64,000 bases of DNA from Undibacterium pigrum (GTDB taxonomy: Bacteria; Pseudomonadota; Gammaproteobacteria; Burkholderiales; Burkholderiaceae_D): assembly GCF_003201815.1 (NCBI RefSeq), contig NZ_QJKB01000005.1, positions 62,001 to 126,000 on the forward strand, read 5' to 3'. A program made the position numbers and the translations under genes. A model generated the notes under the pieces. The model was given only the letters and a program-made list of their open reading frames with translations. It had not been told where the DNA came from and made no database searches. Positions 53,414 through 62,589 of this stretch are shown one piece after another. Within the stretch, counting starts at the first letter, position 1. Each line of letters starts with the position of its first letter.

Positions 53414-54523
53414 TCAGCGGATAATATCGGGGTCCAGTATGTCTTCATCTACCCTCGGTGTTTGTCCGCGCAAGACAGAATTGCCACTATATAAAGTACG
53501 CTGGTCTATTTTCGCAGGCTGGCACCAGTGGGCTTCCTGCATTTCCTGGTTCAGGCCATAGACAGACAGAGCATTGGCATACACCACCTGATGAATGACT
53601 TCAGCAGAGATGCCGCGGCTGGCCATCAGGCGGGCAGATTTGGGAACTGCCAGCGGGTCAGACACCCCCCAGTCACAGGCAGAATTGACGATGATGCGCT
53701 CAGGGCCATATTGTCTGACGATATCGGCCAGCCTTTCATTGCCCATCTTGGTCGAGGGATAAATCGTGAAGGCGCACCAATAACCGCGGCCCAGCACTTC
53801 CTGTACGGTTTCTTCATTATTATGATCAATGACGCAGCGAGCCGGATCAAAGCCGCATTCCTCCAGCACATCCATGGTGCGTGTAGTGCCGCGTTTTTTG
53901 TCGCGATGCGGTGTGTGTATCATGATGGGTAATTCAAATTCCAGCGCCATGGCAATTTGCGCACGCAGGGCCTTGTCTTCCAGTTCGGTCTGTTCATCGT
54001 AGCCAATTTCACCAAGTGCCACTACACCTTCCTTGCCCAGATAGCGCGGCATGATATCCAGCACCGCTTCTGCCAGTGCCGGATTATTTGCCTCCTTGGG
54101 GTTGAGGCCGATCGCACAATAATGGCGTATGCCAAACTGCCCGGCGCGAAAACGTTCAAAGCCGGTGATGGTGGAAAAATAATCGATGAAGCTGCCTACA
54201 TTGGTGCGCAACTGCCCCAGCCAGAATGCCGGTTCTATGACGGCGACAATACCGGCCTTGGCCATGGCTTCATAATCATCGGTAGTGCGGGCTATCATAT
54301 GCGCATGTGGATCTATCATCATGCCATTACCACCGCTGGCCAGTTGCCGGAATGCGGCCTGGCCCTGCTGTAATTGCCCGGCCTGAGCCAGCAGATTTTG
54401 CAGCATCTGCGGCGTGATCGTGCCATTGCAGCAGGGGCAGGTGACGGCACGGTCGGAAAACATTTCATCCACGATGGTGCTGTCGGCGATGAAGTTTCCT
54501 GGGAATTGATTGTTGTTATTCAT
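53414..54523 (-). CDS. eboB: TatD-family metal-dependent hydrolase EboB
   Basis: A 369-residue TIM-barrel hydrolase. The TatD metal ligands are all recognisable: DPHAHM (H-x-H), GEIGYDE (Glu), MIHTPHRD (His), VIDHNNEE (His) and NSACDWGVSD (Asp). It has ~80 extra N-terminal residues, including a CPCC motif in AVTCPCCNGT that could bind zinc, and a Gln/Ala-rich helix. In ebo operons the TatD-like gene is eboB; its substrate is not known. Its ATG overlaps the end of eboF by four bases (ATGA), so the two are translationally coupled and form the leftward arm of the split cluster. Confidence 0.85.
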   Translation of the reverse strand: MNNNNQFPGNFIADSTIVDEMFSDRAVTCPCCNGTITPQMLQNLLAQAGQLQQGQAAFRQLASGGNGMMIDPHAHMIARTTDDYEAMAKAGIVAVIEPAFWLGQLRTNVGSFIDYFSTITGFERFRAGQFGIRHYCAIGLNPKEANNPALAEAVLDIMPRYLGKEGVVALGEIGYDEQTELEDKALRAQIAMALEFELPIMIHTPHRDKKRGTTRTMDVLEECGFDPARCVIDHNNEETVQEVLGRGYWCAFTIYPSTKMGNERLADIVRQYGPERIIVNSACDWGVSDPLAVPKSARLMASRGISAEVIHQVVYANALSVYGLNQEMQEAHWCQPAKIDQRTLYSGNSVLRGQTPRVDEDILDPDIIR

Positions 54524-55935
54524 GTGCCTGCTCCTGAGCCTGTATTTTCAAACATGATCTTCAAAGCTATATCCTTGATATCCGCAGCATGGATTTCATT
54601 CCTGCCATCTGCCAAAGGAGCTGAGACTGGACGGTCGAGTATCAGCAATGGCCCATCGGCTGCATCATCCACTGGCCTGCCGTGCGAACCCTGCACCAGG
54701 CTGGCATCCAGGCCTATGACATTCATCAGGCTGCGAAAACCCAGCAGGCGTTTGCCCAACCGCCAGGCGACTGCCAGTTTGGGGAAGCGGATATTGGTAT
54801 CGACAAACAACTCCGCCGGGTCATAGCCGGGTTTGCGATGGATTTCCACCGTACGCGCAAAGTCCGGCGCAAGTGCATCATCCTGCCAGTAATAGTAAGT
54901 GAACCAGGAGCGCTTATCTGCCATCACCACCAGTTCACCTGAGCGTGGGTGATCCAGCCCTATGGCTGCACGCTCACTGCCAGCCCAGATGTTTTCTATG
55001 CCAGCGATATTGCTGAGCAATCTGCGTACAGGTGCAATCAATTCCGGCCTGGAGATATAGACGTGGGCAAACTGGTGGTCCGCCACGGCGTAGGCGCTGG
55101 AGGCGATGGGGTCAAGCAATTCTGCTCCATCTTCTTCACGCACCACCACATAGCCAGCTTCGCGCAAGATGCGGTTGATGTGTACGGGACGGTCGACTGC
55201 CGTAATACCGTATTCAGACAAGACCATGACGCGGCGGCCAGCCTGCTGTGCATGGGCGATGAGATCGCCTGCCACTTCATCAATATCGCGCAGCGATTGT
55301 TGGACTGCCGGGTCGGTCAGGTCTGGTCCATGCCTTTGCAAGTCATAGTCCAGATGCGGCAGGTAGACCATGGTCAGGGTGGGATTTTTTTCCGTGATGG
55401 CCAGCTTGGCGGCATCGGCAATCCAGCGGCTGGACTTGATCGTGGTGGCCGGCCCCCAGAACTGGAATAGCGGGAAGGCACCGAGTTTTTGTGTCAGCTC
55501 ACCCCGCCATGCCGGTGGTGTCGTATAACAGTCTGGCAGCTTGCGGCCATCTGCCTTGTAGATGGGGCGGGGTGTGATGCCATAGTCATGGGACGACGCC
55601 ATGTTGTACCACCAAAACAGATTCGCGCAAGTAAACTTGGGGTCACGCGCCTTGCCAGCCTCCCAGATTTTTTCCCCGGAAACCAGCTTGTTGGATTGCC
55701 GCCAAAACCAGATTTCTGCGAGGTCACGGAACAGCCAGCCATTGCCGACTATCCCATGTTGCTGTGGCGACAGCCCGGTCATCATGGTTGCCTGCACGGT
55801 GCAAGTGACGGCCGGTGTCACGCTTTTGAGTGGCTGCATATGGCCGCTGGCAACAAAGGCAGACAACCGCGGCGTCAGCTCACCCAGCAGGCTGGGAGTG
55901 AGGCCAACGATATTCAATATCAACAAGCTTTGCAT
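54520..55935 (-). CDS. eboF: Alkaline phosphatase superfamily (nucleotide pyrophosphatase-type) protein EboF
   Basis: A 471-residue protein of the type I phosphodiesterase/nucleotide pyrophosphatase fold. The nucleophile Thr44 is in PAVTCTVQATMMTG, and Asp198/His202 in YLPHLDYDLQRHGP form one metal site with the later ADHQFAHVY. The second metal site looks altered: the N-terminal ligand is Asn8 (LILNIVGLTP, usually Asp), and the usual S-D-H-G is SEYG (240-243). No signal peptide is seen. In ebo clusters this family is eboF. It is first in the leftward arm, with eboB overlapping its end. The precise reaction is unknown. Confidence 0.85.
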   Translation of the reverse strand: MQSLLILNIVGLTPSLLGELTPRLSAFVASGHMQPLKSVTPAVTCTVQATMMTGLSPQQHGIVGNGWLFRDLAEIWFWRQSNKLVSGEKIWEAGKARDPKFTCANLFWWYNMASSHDYGITPRPIYKADGRKLPDCYTTPPAWRGELTQKLGAFPLFQFWGPATTIKSSRWIADAAKLAITEKNPTLTMVYLPHLDYDLQRHGPDLTDPAVQQSLRDIDEVAGDLIAHAQQAGRRVMVLSEYGITAVDRPVHINRILREAGYVVVREEDGAELLDPIASSAYAVADHQFAHVYISRPELIAPVRRLLSNIAGIENIWAGSERAAIGLDHPRSGELVVMADKRSWFTYYYWQDDALAPDFARTVEIHRKPGYDPAELFVDTNIRFPKLAVAWRLGKRLLGFRSLMNVIGLDASLVQGSHGRPVDDAADGPLLILDRPVSAPLADGRNEIHAADIKDIALKIMFENTGSGAGT

Positions 55936-56111
55936 GAGTAAATTTTTGCTTATTCATACTACGTTGAAGCCTGGAAATGCAGCAAATCCTGCTGCCAGCC
56001 AGACGGATAATCACACCAGCTTACAGATGGATTGTTTCCTTATTATTAATTTAATCCCGGCTTTGCGCAATAGCTTATTGCTAAAAAGTATTTCTCAAAA
56101 GGAAATGTTGT

Positions 56112-56249
56112 GTGGAAAAGATATTTAAAGAAAAGATATCAAAAGGCTATTGCATATTTTGCACCATTGTTTCAATATTGGTAATTATGTTTTCTGCAAT
56201 GGATATTCAAGGATGTAAGAAAGGCAGTGGATATTTCTGCCTCAATTGA
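56112..56249 (+). CDS. Putative small membrane/Cys peptide (45 residues)
   Basis: An unannotated GTG-started frame of 45 codons in the AT-rich 457-bp gap between the divergent ebo arms. AAAAGGAAA (56097-56105) with GGA eight bases before the GTG is a good ribosome binding site. The product has a Lys-rich N-terminus (VEKIFKEKISKG), a hydrophobic segment ~13-30 (YCIFCTIVSILVIMFSAM) and a short tail DIQGCKKGSGYFCLN. Cysteines are at 14, 17, 35 and 43. The shape suits a single-pass membrane peptide or a leader plus small Cys core. No homologue is known to me. The region could instead be the 5' leader of the next gene; nothing but the ribosome binding site and composition supports coding. Confidence 0.35.
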   Translation: MEKIFKEKISKGYCIFCTIVSILVIMFSAMDIQGCKKGSGYFCLN

Positions 56250-56392
56250 GCGCAGCTTCACTGTTTTTCGGTATTACAACGGCAACCCCATGTACTTCAT
56301 CAATCTGTTGAGAGCTAGCGCAAATCGTTCGTGGTCGGGACATGGTTTGCGCAAATCTGATGCCGCTTGATGCAACCACCACAGGAGAACCA
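56250..56392 (+). promoter_or_regulatory. Upstream region of the VioB-like gene
   Basis: The region holds two direct copies of TGCGCAAATC-like sequence (AGCGCAAATC near 56317 and TGCGCAAATC near 56348) and the ribosome binding site ACAGGAG (56381-56387). No clear -35/-10 pair was seen. The left part of the gap (55936-56111) is AT-rich without recognisable genes. Confidence 0.3.
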
Positions 56393-59071
56393 ATGAGCTA
56401 CCTCAGTTTGCCCCGCCTGGTCTTTGCTGGCCAGTTCCAGGCCGATGTATCCACCATCAATAACGATCCCGAGCATTTCGATACGGCGCGTTTCCGCTCC
56501 AATTACCAGATGCCCGGGTCCGGTGCGACCAATGGCTGGTGGAACCCGAATGGCACAGGCTCATGGCGCTTCCGTAATTGCGTCGTCACCAGCGTGGTTT
56601 ATCGTGACGGCAGCACTTGCTCTGACCCCAGTCTTGATCCTGTCATCGGTCTGGCCGTGAATGGTTCTGATAGCCGGGTAGAGGGCAAGCTGGTGGATCT
56701 TGATAGCGAACAGCAAATGGTGTCGGAAATCTGGGGCTTCTCGGTCAACCTTGGCAGCGAGGCGGCGGGCATGGGTTTCCAGAGCCGTTTTGCGGTCGCC
56801 CCGTTTGCTGATATCTGGGTTAATTATCCACCTGGCCAGCCTGATTCTTTTTTCTGCGCCTACTATCAATCGGTGCTGGAGCAAATCAAGGTCACCGGTG
56901 CCGGGCCTTCACGCTTCCTGAATGAATTGCTGGCGGAGAATAAAAATCCAGACAACTTCAGTATCAAGTTCAATGTCGACAGTTTTGACGACACCATGTC
57001 TTCCCCCAATTTTACTTTTGGCCGCGTGGTGGGCAGCATAGGTTTGCAAGAGACGAATGAACCGCGTCATTTTGTTGCCGGTCGCCGCCTGTGGGCTGTG
57101 CCAGGGCAAACAGCCAATGATGCCATAGGGCAGATCGTTGGCAATGTATTGACCCTCGATCTGGGTAACAGCCTGCCTATCAAGGAACTGGGCGGGCCGA
57201 GGGCAGATTCTGGCAGCCTGACCATCGCCCTGTTGCCAAATGAGGGCGCACCGCAATTGCTGGCCGAAGTCAATTACCAGGGCCAGCGCTGGTATGAAAG
57301 CACAGCGGGCATCGTTTCTATTCCCCTCAATAGTACGCAACTGGCAGCAGCGGCTACTACACCACTGGGCCTGGTGGCCAATGCTACCCAGCCCCTGCTG
57401 GCAGAAGCACCGAATGGACAATGGGTAAGAGCCGACAATTTCGTGTTCAGGTTCAACCCACCAGAAAACCAGGCTGTCAAATTTTATGCCACCAGCTTTG
57501 GCCAGCCGCTGGCAAATACCCAGATCAGCCTGGGTTATGACGCCAGTGCGATGGAAGGGCAGATCAAGCAGGGGCCAGTGGCTGGCCCGCAAAAAGTCGG
57601 CACACCGACTGAGGCGCTGGCTTTCCAGAACAGCATCATTACCGATAGCGATGGCACGGCCGAACTGACATTGAAAGCCACTGATCCTGGTAATCCGCGT
57701 GGCTATATTGATGGCCAGGTATATGGCATCACTTACCAGATAGGCAGCACCCAGCCCGCCATAGGCAGTGTGGGCAATGGTGCACTGAGCCTGAATGCAC
57801 TGGTCTTCAGTGGCTACACCATCCCCGATAAACCAGACTGGTTATGTGATGTGCGCCCCATCTTCCAGCAATATGCTGACCTTTATCCCATCATGCACAA
57901 GATAGTTGATTTGTCGAATTACGCCAGTTTGACGAACAAGATTTTTGCACTGAAAAATGTTTTCAGGGCACCGGTTTCTGATCCCAACTACATGCCGGTG
58001 ACACGTGACCTGTCAACGAAGAAACGCGAGATGCTGCAAAAGTGGCTGGATAAACCTGTCTACATGGAGCTCGATTCAGTCACCGATTTGCACCGCGCCC
58101 TGCAACAGGCGATAGAGCTGGAACATGCAACCATACCGCCTTACCTGACGGCGCTTTACAGTATCAAGCCAAATGCCAATATCGAGGTGGCGCAACTGAT
58201 ACGCAGCGTGGTCATAGAAGAAATGCTGCACATGGCCCTGGTCGCCAATCTGATGATATCCATAGGCGGTAAACCCAGTTTCAACAGACCCAAGTTTGTA
58301 CCAGTTTATCCTGGCTCTTTGCCCGGTGGCTTGCGGGCTGACCTCAGTGTGCGCCTGCGCAAATGTTCCATCGATCAGTTGCGTGCCTTCATGAGCATAG
58401 AACAACCTGAAAAAACGGTGGAGCCTGTTCATTACCGCGCCAAGGCCGGTGACCCTGTCGATACATCGAAGTACACCATAGGCTGGTTCTATGATGAAAT
58501 CAAACAGACACTGACAGACCTCAGCAATGCAGGGGAAATCTGTTTTGGCAATGCTGAGAAACAGGTCACTGAATGGCATGGCACAGGCAAGTTATTTGCC
58601 ATCACTTCGCTGGCCGATGCCTGCCGTGCCATTGATGAAATCAAGCGTCAGGGTGAGGGCGCTGGAGCGCGTCATCCGGGTGATGGTGATGGCGAGTTGT
58701 CCCACTATTACAAATACGCAGAAATCGTTAATGGCCATCGCCTGGTCAGGAACGAGCATGGCTATGCCTACAGCGGCGAAAAAATCCCTTTTGATGCCGA
58801 TGGTGTCTGGCCCATGATGGATGATCCCAATCTGGCGATTTATCCCCAGGGTTCACGCGCCCGCATCTTGCAGGAACAATTTGCCCGCACTTATCAAGCC
58901 TTGCTGAATGGTCTGCATATCGCCTTCAATGGCCAGCCAGAGACGCTGGGGCAAGCCGTGGGCCTGATGTTCTCGCTGGGACTGGCAGCCCAGCAATTAA
59001 TGGAAACGCCCTCAGGCCTGAACGATGGCACAACAGCCGGGCCCAGCTTCCAGTTGCCTTTCCCCGGTTAA
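56393..59071 (+). CDS. VioB/RebD-type ferritin-like protein (imine dimerisation enzyme family)
   Basis: An 892-residue protein. The N-terminus SYLSLPRLVFAGQFQADVSTINNDP follows the pattern of VioB (S-x-L-D-F-P-R-x-x-F-x-G, then TxNxDP), and YMPVTRDLSTKKREMLQKWL matches the VioB YMPSTRELS region. Around residues 570-620 is the ferritin-like core with AIELEHATIPPYLTALYS and IEEMLHMALVANLMISIGG, whose E-x-x-H motifs suit a di-iron or heme-linked site. The end LMETPSGLNDGTTAGPSF parallels VioB LMNLPSGIAGRTAGPP. VioB and its relatives couple two indole-3-pyruvate imines in violacein and rebeccamycin synthesis. No VioA, C, D or E is here, so a different aromatic imine product is inferred. ACAGGAG precedes the ATG. 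It opens the rightward ebo arm. Confidence 0.85.
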   Translation: MSYLSLPRLVFAGQFQADVSTINNDPEHFDTARFRSNYQMPGSGATNGWWNPNGTGSWRFRNCVVTSVVYRDGSTCSDPSLDPVIGLAVNGSDSRVEGKLVDLDSEQQMVSEIWGFSVNLGSEAAGMGFQSRFAVAPFADIWVNYPPGQPDSFFCAYYQSVLEQIKVTGAGPSRFLNELLAENKNPDNFSIKFNVDSFDDTMSSPNFTFGRVVGSIGLQETNEPRHFVAGRRLWAVPGQTANDAIGQIVGNVLTLDLGNSLPIKELGGPRADSGSLTIALLPNEGAPQLLAEVNYQGQRWYESTAGIVSIPLNSTQLAAAATTPLGLVANATQPLLAEAPNGQWVRADNFVFRFNPPENQAVKFYATSFGQPLANTQISLGYDASAMEGQIKQGPVAGPQKVGTPTEALAFQNSIITDSDGTAELTLKATDPGNPRGYIDGQVYGITYQIGSTQPAIGSVGNGALSLNALVFSGYTIPDKPDWLCDVRPIFQQYADLYPIMHKIVDLSNYASLTNKIFALKNVFRAPVSDPNYMPVTRDLSTKKREMLQKWLDKPVYMELDSVTDLHRALQQAIELEHATIPPYLTALYSIKPNANIEVAQLIRSVVIEEMLHMALVANLMISIGGKPSFNRPKFVPVYPGSLPGGLRADLSVRLRKCSIDQLRAFMSIEQPEKTVEPVHYRAKAGDPVDTSKYTIGWFYDEIKQTLTDLSNAGEICFGNAEKQVTEWHGTGKLFAITSLADACRAIDEIKRQGEGAGARHPGDGDGELSHYYKYAEIVNGHRLVRNEHGYAYSGEKIPFDADGVWPMMDDPNLAIYPQGSRARILQEQFARTYQALLNGLHIAFNGQPETLGQAVGLMFSLGLAAQQLMETPSGLNDGTTAGPSFQLPFPG

Positions 59072-59105
59072 GGTTGGCGCATGTGGATAAACGAAAGGAT
59101 GCATC

Positions 59106-60365
59106 GTGAAACTGGCTGAACTGAACCGGCTAGCCGATCTGGAAGTGCAGGCACCCGCAGCGACACGTGCTGGCTGGCAGCAGCAACATGTGCGTGTCGA
59201 TTACGATTTTCCTGTGGTATCCACCCGCGATGCCTTTGATATTGCCAACCCTGATTTTCGTGCGGTAGTCAGCCTGCGTGAACCGCAGCGCAGACACAGG
59301 CTGGCGATTTTTCTGGATGAAGGTGTCGCCAGGGCCATGCCCGGCCTGGTTGAGCAAATCCTGGCCTATCTGCGCTTCCATCATGAGGCCATGGAATTAA
59401 TCGGCGACATAGTCATGCTGCCCGGCGGTGAAGCCTGCAAGAATGATGCTGGCCTGGTAGAAAGCCTGTTGCAGGCCTTGTCAGCGCGTGCCATAGACAG
59501 GCATTCCTATTCCATCGCCATTGGTGGTGGTGCAGTGCTGGACGCGGTGGGTTATGCCTCGGCCATCTTCCATCGCGGGGTGCGACACATACGCTTTCCG
59601 ACCACCGTGCTGGCGCAGGATGATAGCGGTGTCGGCGTCAAGAATGCGGTCAACTGGCAAGGTCAAAAAAACCTGATAGGTACGTTTGCACCGCCCTGGG
59701 CAGTCATCAATGATGCCCGCTTCATCGATATTTTGCCGGTGCGGGAAAAACGCGCTGGTCTGGCAGAAGCCGTCAAGGTCGCCCTGATACGCGACCATGC
59801 TTTTTTCCTCATGATGGAAAAACAATTGCCTGCCCTGGCCGCATTTGACAGCACTGTGCTCAACGCAGTCATCACCCGCTCCGCCAGTTTGCATATGCAC
59901 CAGATTGCCCATGGTGGTGACCCGTTTGAAAGCGGCTCGGCCAGGCCGCTGGATTATGGTCACTGGGTTGCACATAAACTCGAACGCCTGACTGCCCATG
60001 CACTATCGCATGGAGAGGCAGTAGCCATAGGCCTGGCACTGGATGCCCGCTATTCCTGTCTGGCAGGTTTGTTGCCAGCAGGGGAAGATGTCCGCATCCA
60101 CAAACTGCTGACACGACTGGGCTTTACATTGTGGCACCCACAATTACTTGCGCAAGATACAAAAAATGCGCAGGGCGAATTACTGGTGCTGCAAGGTCTG
60201 AGAGAATTTCGCGAACATCTGGGAGGCGAACTGACCATAACCTTGCTCGCAGCCATAGGCAGCGGGATCGAGGTGCATGAGATGGATGCAGGAATGGTGC
60301 GTGCAGCAATAGACTGGTTGCAAAGTCTGCAGGAAAATCAGGCTGTGATTGCGGGCAGAGGCTGA
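59106..60365 (+). CDS. eboD: Dehydroquinate synthase-like sugar phosphate cyclase EboD
   Basis: A 419-residue enzyme of the AroB superfamily. The NAD loop IGGGAVLDAVGYASA (139-153) and PTTVLAQDDSGVGVKNAVNW (165-184) carry family residues. The metal ligands are Glu221 in GLAEAVK, His286 in DYGHW and His302 in LSHGEAVAIG. The HMHQIAHGGDPFE segment and overall length differ from AroB, which fits the EboD branch of sugar phosphate cyclases. The product is unknown; a cyclitol-like precursor is the family inference. It begins 34 bases after the VioB-like gene and is followed after one base by eboE. Confidence 0.88.
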   Translation: MKLAELNRLADLEVQAPAATRAGWQQQHVRVDYDFPVVSTRDAFDIANPDFRAVVSLREPQRRHRLAIFLDEGVARAMPGLVEQILAYLRFHHEAMELIGDIVMLPGGEACKNDAGLVESLLQALSARAIDRHSYSIAIGGGAVLDAVGYASAIFHRGVRHIRFPTTVLAQDDSGVGVKNAVNWQGQKNLIGTFAPPWAVINDARFIDILPVREKRAGLAEAVKVALIRDHAFFLMMEKQLPALAAFDSTVLNAVITRSASLHMHQIAHGGDPFESGSARPLDYGHWVAHKLERLTAHALSHGEAVAIGLALDARYSCLAGLLPAGEDVRIHKLLTRLGFTLWHPQLLAQDTKNAQGELLVLQGLREFREHLGGELTITLLAAIGSGIEVHEMDAGMVRAAIDWLQSLQENQAVIAGRG

Positions 60366-60366
60366 C

Positions 60367-61623
60367 ATGCAATTATCCCTGCCATCACAAAACGTGCACC
60401 TGACTTATTGCACGAATATCCATGCAGGTGAAAGCTGGGATGAAGTGCTCAGTAGTCTTGATGAAACCATCCCTGTGCTCAGGAAAAAACTTGAACTGGT
60501 CGAGGGCCAGGCCTTTGGCATAGGCCTGCGCCTGTCTGCACAGGCGGCAGATAGCCTCATCGTTCCTGCCAGGCTGCAAGAATTCAAGGAGCAACTGGCA
60601 CGCCTGGGGGCCTATGTCTTCACCATCAATGCTTTTCCTTATGGGCCGTTTCATGGCGTCAAGGTGAAAGAGCAAGTCTACTTGCCAGACTGGCGCGATG
60701 TGGAGCGTCTGCGTTATACCAGGCAGTGTGCCTGTATCCTCGCCGGGCTTTTACCTGAAGACATGGAAGGCAGTATTTCCACCGTGCCGGGTGCTTATAA
60801 ATCAGAAACACAAACAGCCGGTGCGCAACAACAGATTGTGGAGCAACTGGTTGCCGCAGTGGCCATGCTGGCCACACTGGAGCAGGACACCGGTAAATGC
60901 ATCGCACTGGCGCTGGAACCTGAACCCTGCTGCTTCCTGGAAACCATGGCCGAGACCACAGCCTTTTTTTGTGGCCAGTTATGGGCTGCTGACACCATAG
61001 ACAAGCTGGCAGGTTTATGCGACTGCAGTGAAGCAAGAGCCACCCGACTGATGCGCCGTCATCTTGGCGTTTGCTATGACGTTTGCCACGCCGCTGTCGA
61101 ATTTGAAGACCCTGTGCATGCCATGCAAAGTCTGACTGATCTGGGCATACGCATACCCAAGATACAGTTGTCCTGCGCCTTGCGCATCCCCGTGATGCAT
61201 GCAGACATGATGCATGAATTACGGCGTTTTGATGATGGCGTATATCTGCACCAGGTGGTTGTTCAGAATGGGGGGGACTTGCAACGCCATACCGATTTAC
61301 CTGCTGCCCTGGCTGCGCATGAGGCAGGTCTGGCAGATGGTGAATGGCGGATACATTGCCACGTGCCGATATTCTGGGATAGTGAAGAAACGACGGCTTC
61401 CAGGCCAGGATCGAAACCTGAATCAGAATCAGGATCGAAGTTAGGATCAACCCAGGCAGATTTGCTGGCCACCCTGCAAGCTTTGCGTAAGCAAAGTTTT
61501 TCCAGCCATCTGGAAGTGGAGACTTATACCTGGGATGTCTTGCCTGCGCATTTGAAAAGTGTATCCAAAGCCCACGCAATTGCGCGTGAGTTGAGTTTTG
61601 TCATGAAAGAACTGCTGACATGA
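60367..61623 (+). CDS. eboE: Xylose isomerase-like TIM-barrel protein EboE
   Basis: A 418-residue protein with a sugar-isomerase-like TIM barrel. LTYCTNIHAGESWDEV and FTINAFPYGPFHG open it, LALEPEPCCFLET carries a metal-type Glu, GVCYDVCHAAVEFED carries Asp and His, and HCHVPIFW and LEVETYTWDVLP finish the barrel. This is the pattern of EboE proteins annotated for metabolite traffic. A low-complexity insert (ASRPGSKPESESGSKLGSTQ, ~348-367) interrupts the barrel near the C-terminus and is coded by short GATCAG/GGATCGAA repeats. It starts two bases after the eboD stop and overlaps eboC by four bases. Confidence 0.87.
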   Translation: MQLSLPSQNVHLTYCTNIHAGESWDEVLSSLDETIPVLRKKLELVEGQAFGIGLRLSAQAADSLIVPARLQEFKEQLARLGAYVFTINAFPYGPFHGVKVKEQVYLPDWRDVERLRYTRQCACILAGLLPEDMEGSISTVPGAYKSETQTAGAQQQIVEQLVAAVAMLATLEQDTGKCIALALEPEPCCFLETMAETTAFFCGQLWAADTIDKLAGLCDCSEARATRLMRRHLGVCYDVCHAAVEFEDPVHAMQSLTDLGIRIPKIQLSCALRIPVMHADMMHELRRFDDGVYLHQVVVQNGGDLQRHTDLPAALAAHEAGLADGEWRIHCHVPIFWDSEETTASRPGSKPESESGSKLGSTQADLLATLQALRKQSFSSHLEVETYTWDVLPAHLKSVSKAHAIARELSFVMKELLT

Positions 61624-62567
61624 ATACTGTAGTCATGAATAACAGCCGCATGGGCATTTATCTGCGCCTGGGCCGGGTGTCCAACCTGCCTACGGTATGG
61701 ACCAATGTGCTGGCGGGTGCCATCGTTGCGGGCAGCATCACTGGCCGTCCTTTATCCCTCATGCATACGCTGCTGGTCATGCTGGCGATCTCGGCTTTTT
61801 ATTGTGCAGGCATGTATCTCAACGATGCCTTTGACCGCGAAATAGATGCCCGCGAAAGACCGGGGCGACCGATACCTTCAGGCCAGATCAGCGCACGGGC
61901 AGTATTTGCCATAGGCTTTGTCCTGCAAGTGGCAGGCATTGCCATACTCAGCTATTACGGCACCTGGGCCATCGTCTGTGGCTGCGCGCTGGCTGCCACC
62001 ATCCTGTTGTACAACGTCTGGCACAAGGGCAATCCGCTTAGCCCGCTGATCATGGGCCTGTGCCGCTCGCTCGTCTACTTTGTTGCTGCCGCCAGTGTCA
62101 TGATGGTAGAACTCAATACTGCTGTTGATCCGCTGCAGACCGGCACTGTACTACTCAATACTACAGTGGTGCTGGCTGCACTGGCTATTTGGGCGCATGT
62201 GGTGGGCCTGACGTATGTTGCAAAACAAGAGAGCCTGAACCGCCTTGGCAGCCTGTGGCCCTTGCTGATACTGGCCTTGCCTGTGCTTTTGTATGGCAGC
62301 CGTTCCGTCATCACTGGGGCTGATGGTGGCCTGGCTTTGCTGATGCTGCTGGCACTGATCGTGGCAGACGTTATCGCTGTGCGTCTGTTGATTACCCGCC
62401 ATATGGCAGGTTCGGTGCCAAAGGCCGTGGCGCAGTTGATTGCGGCAACATCCTTGCTCGATGCACTGGTGATTGCTATCGCCGGTGGTGGTGTTACGGC
62501 AGTCGCGTTTTGCCTCTGCGCCTTTGTCCTGACCAGGGTCTTGCAGCGTGTCATTCCCGGAACCTGA
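61620..62567 (+). CDS. eboC: UbiA-like prenyltransferase EboC
   Basis: A 315-residue membrane protein with about nine helices and the UbiA aspartate-rich motif NDAFDREIDARERPGRP (68-84), which binds prenyl diphosphate with Mg. The second motif is altered: where UbiA proteins have a D-x-x-x-D, this has VTYVAKQESLNR-type (GLTYVAKQE), as is usual in EboC. It may prenylate a soluble precursor or help its membrane passage. Start and eboE stop overlap (ATGA). eboA follows after 22 bases. Confidence 0.9.
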   Translation: MNTVVMNNSRMGIYLRLGRVSNLPTVWTNVLAGAIVAGSITGRPLSLMHTLLVMLAISAFYCAGMYLNDAFDREIDARERPGRPIPSGQISARAVFAIGFVLQVAGIAILSYYGTWAIVCGCALAATILLYNVWHKGNPLSPLIMGLCRSLVYFVAAASVMMVELNTAVDPLQTGTVLLNTTVVLAALAIWAHVVGLTYVAKQESLNRLGSLWPLLILALPVLLYGSRSVITGADGGLALLMLLALIVADVIAVRLLITRHMAGSVPKAVAQLIAATSLLDALVIAIAGGGVTAVAFCLCAFVLTRVLQRVIPGT

Positions 62568-62589
62568 TTCATCATTTGAGGCGGCCATC

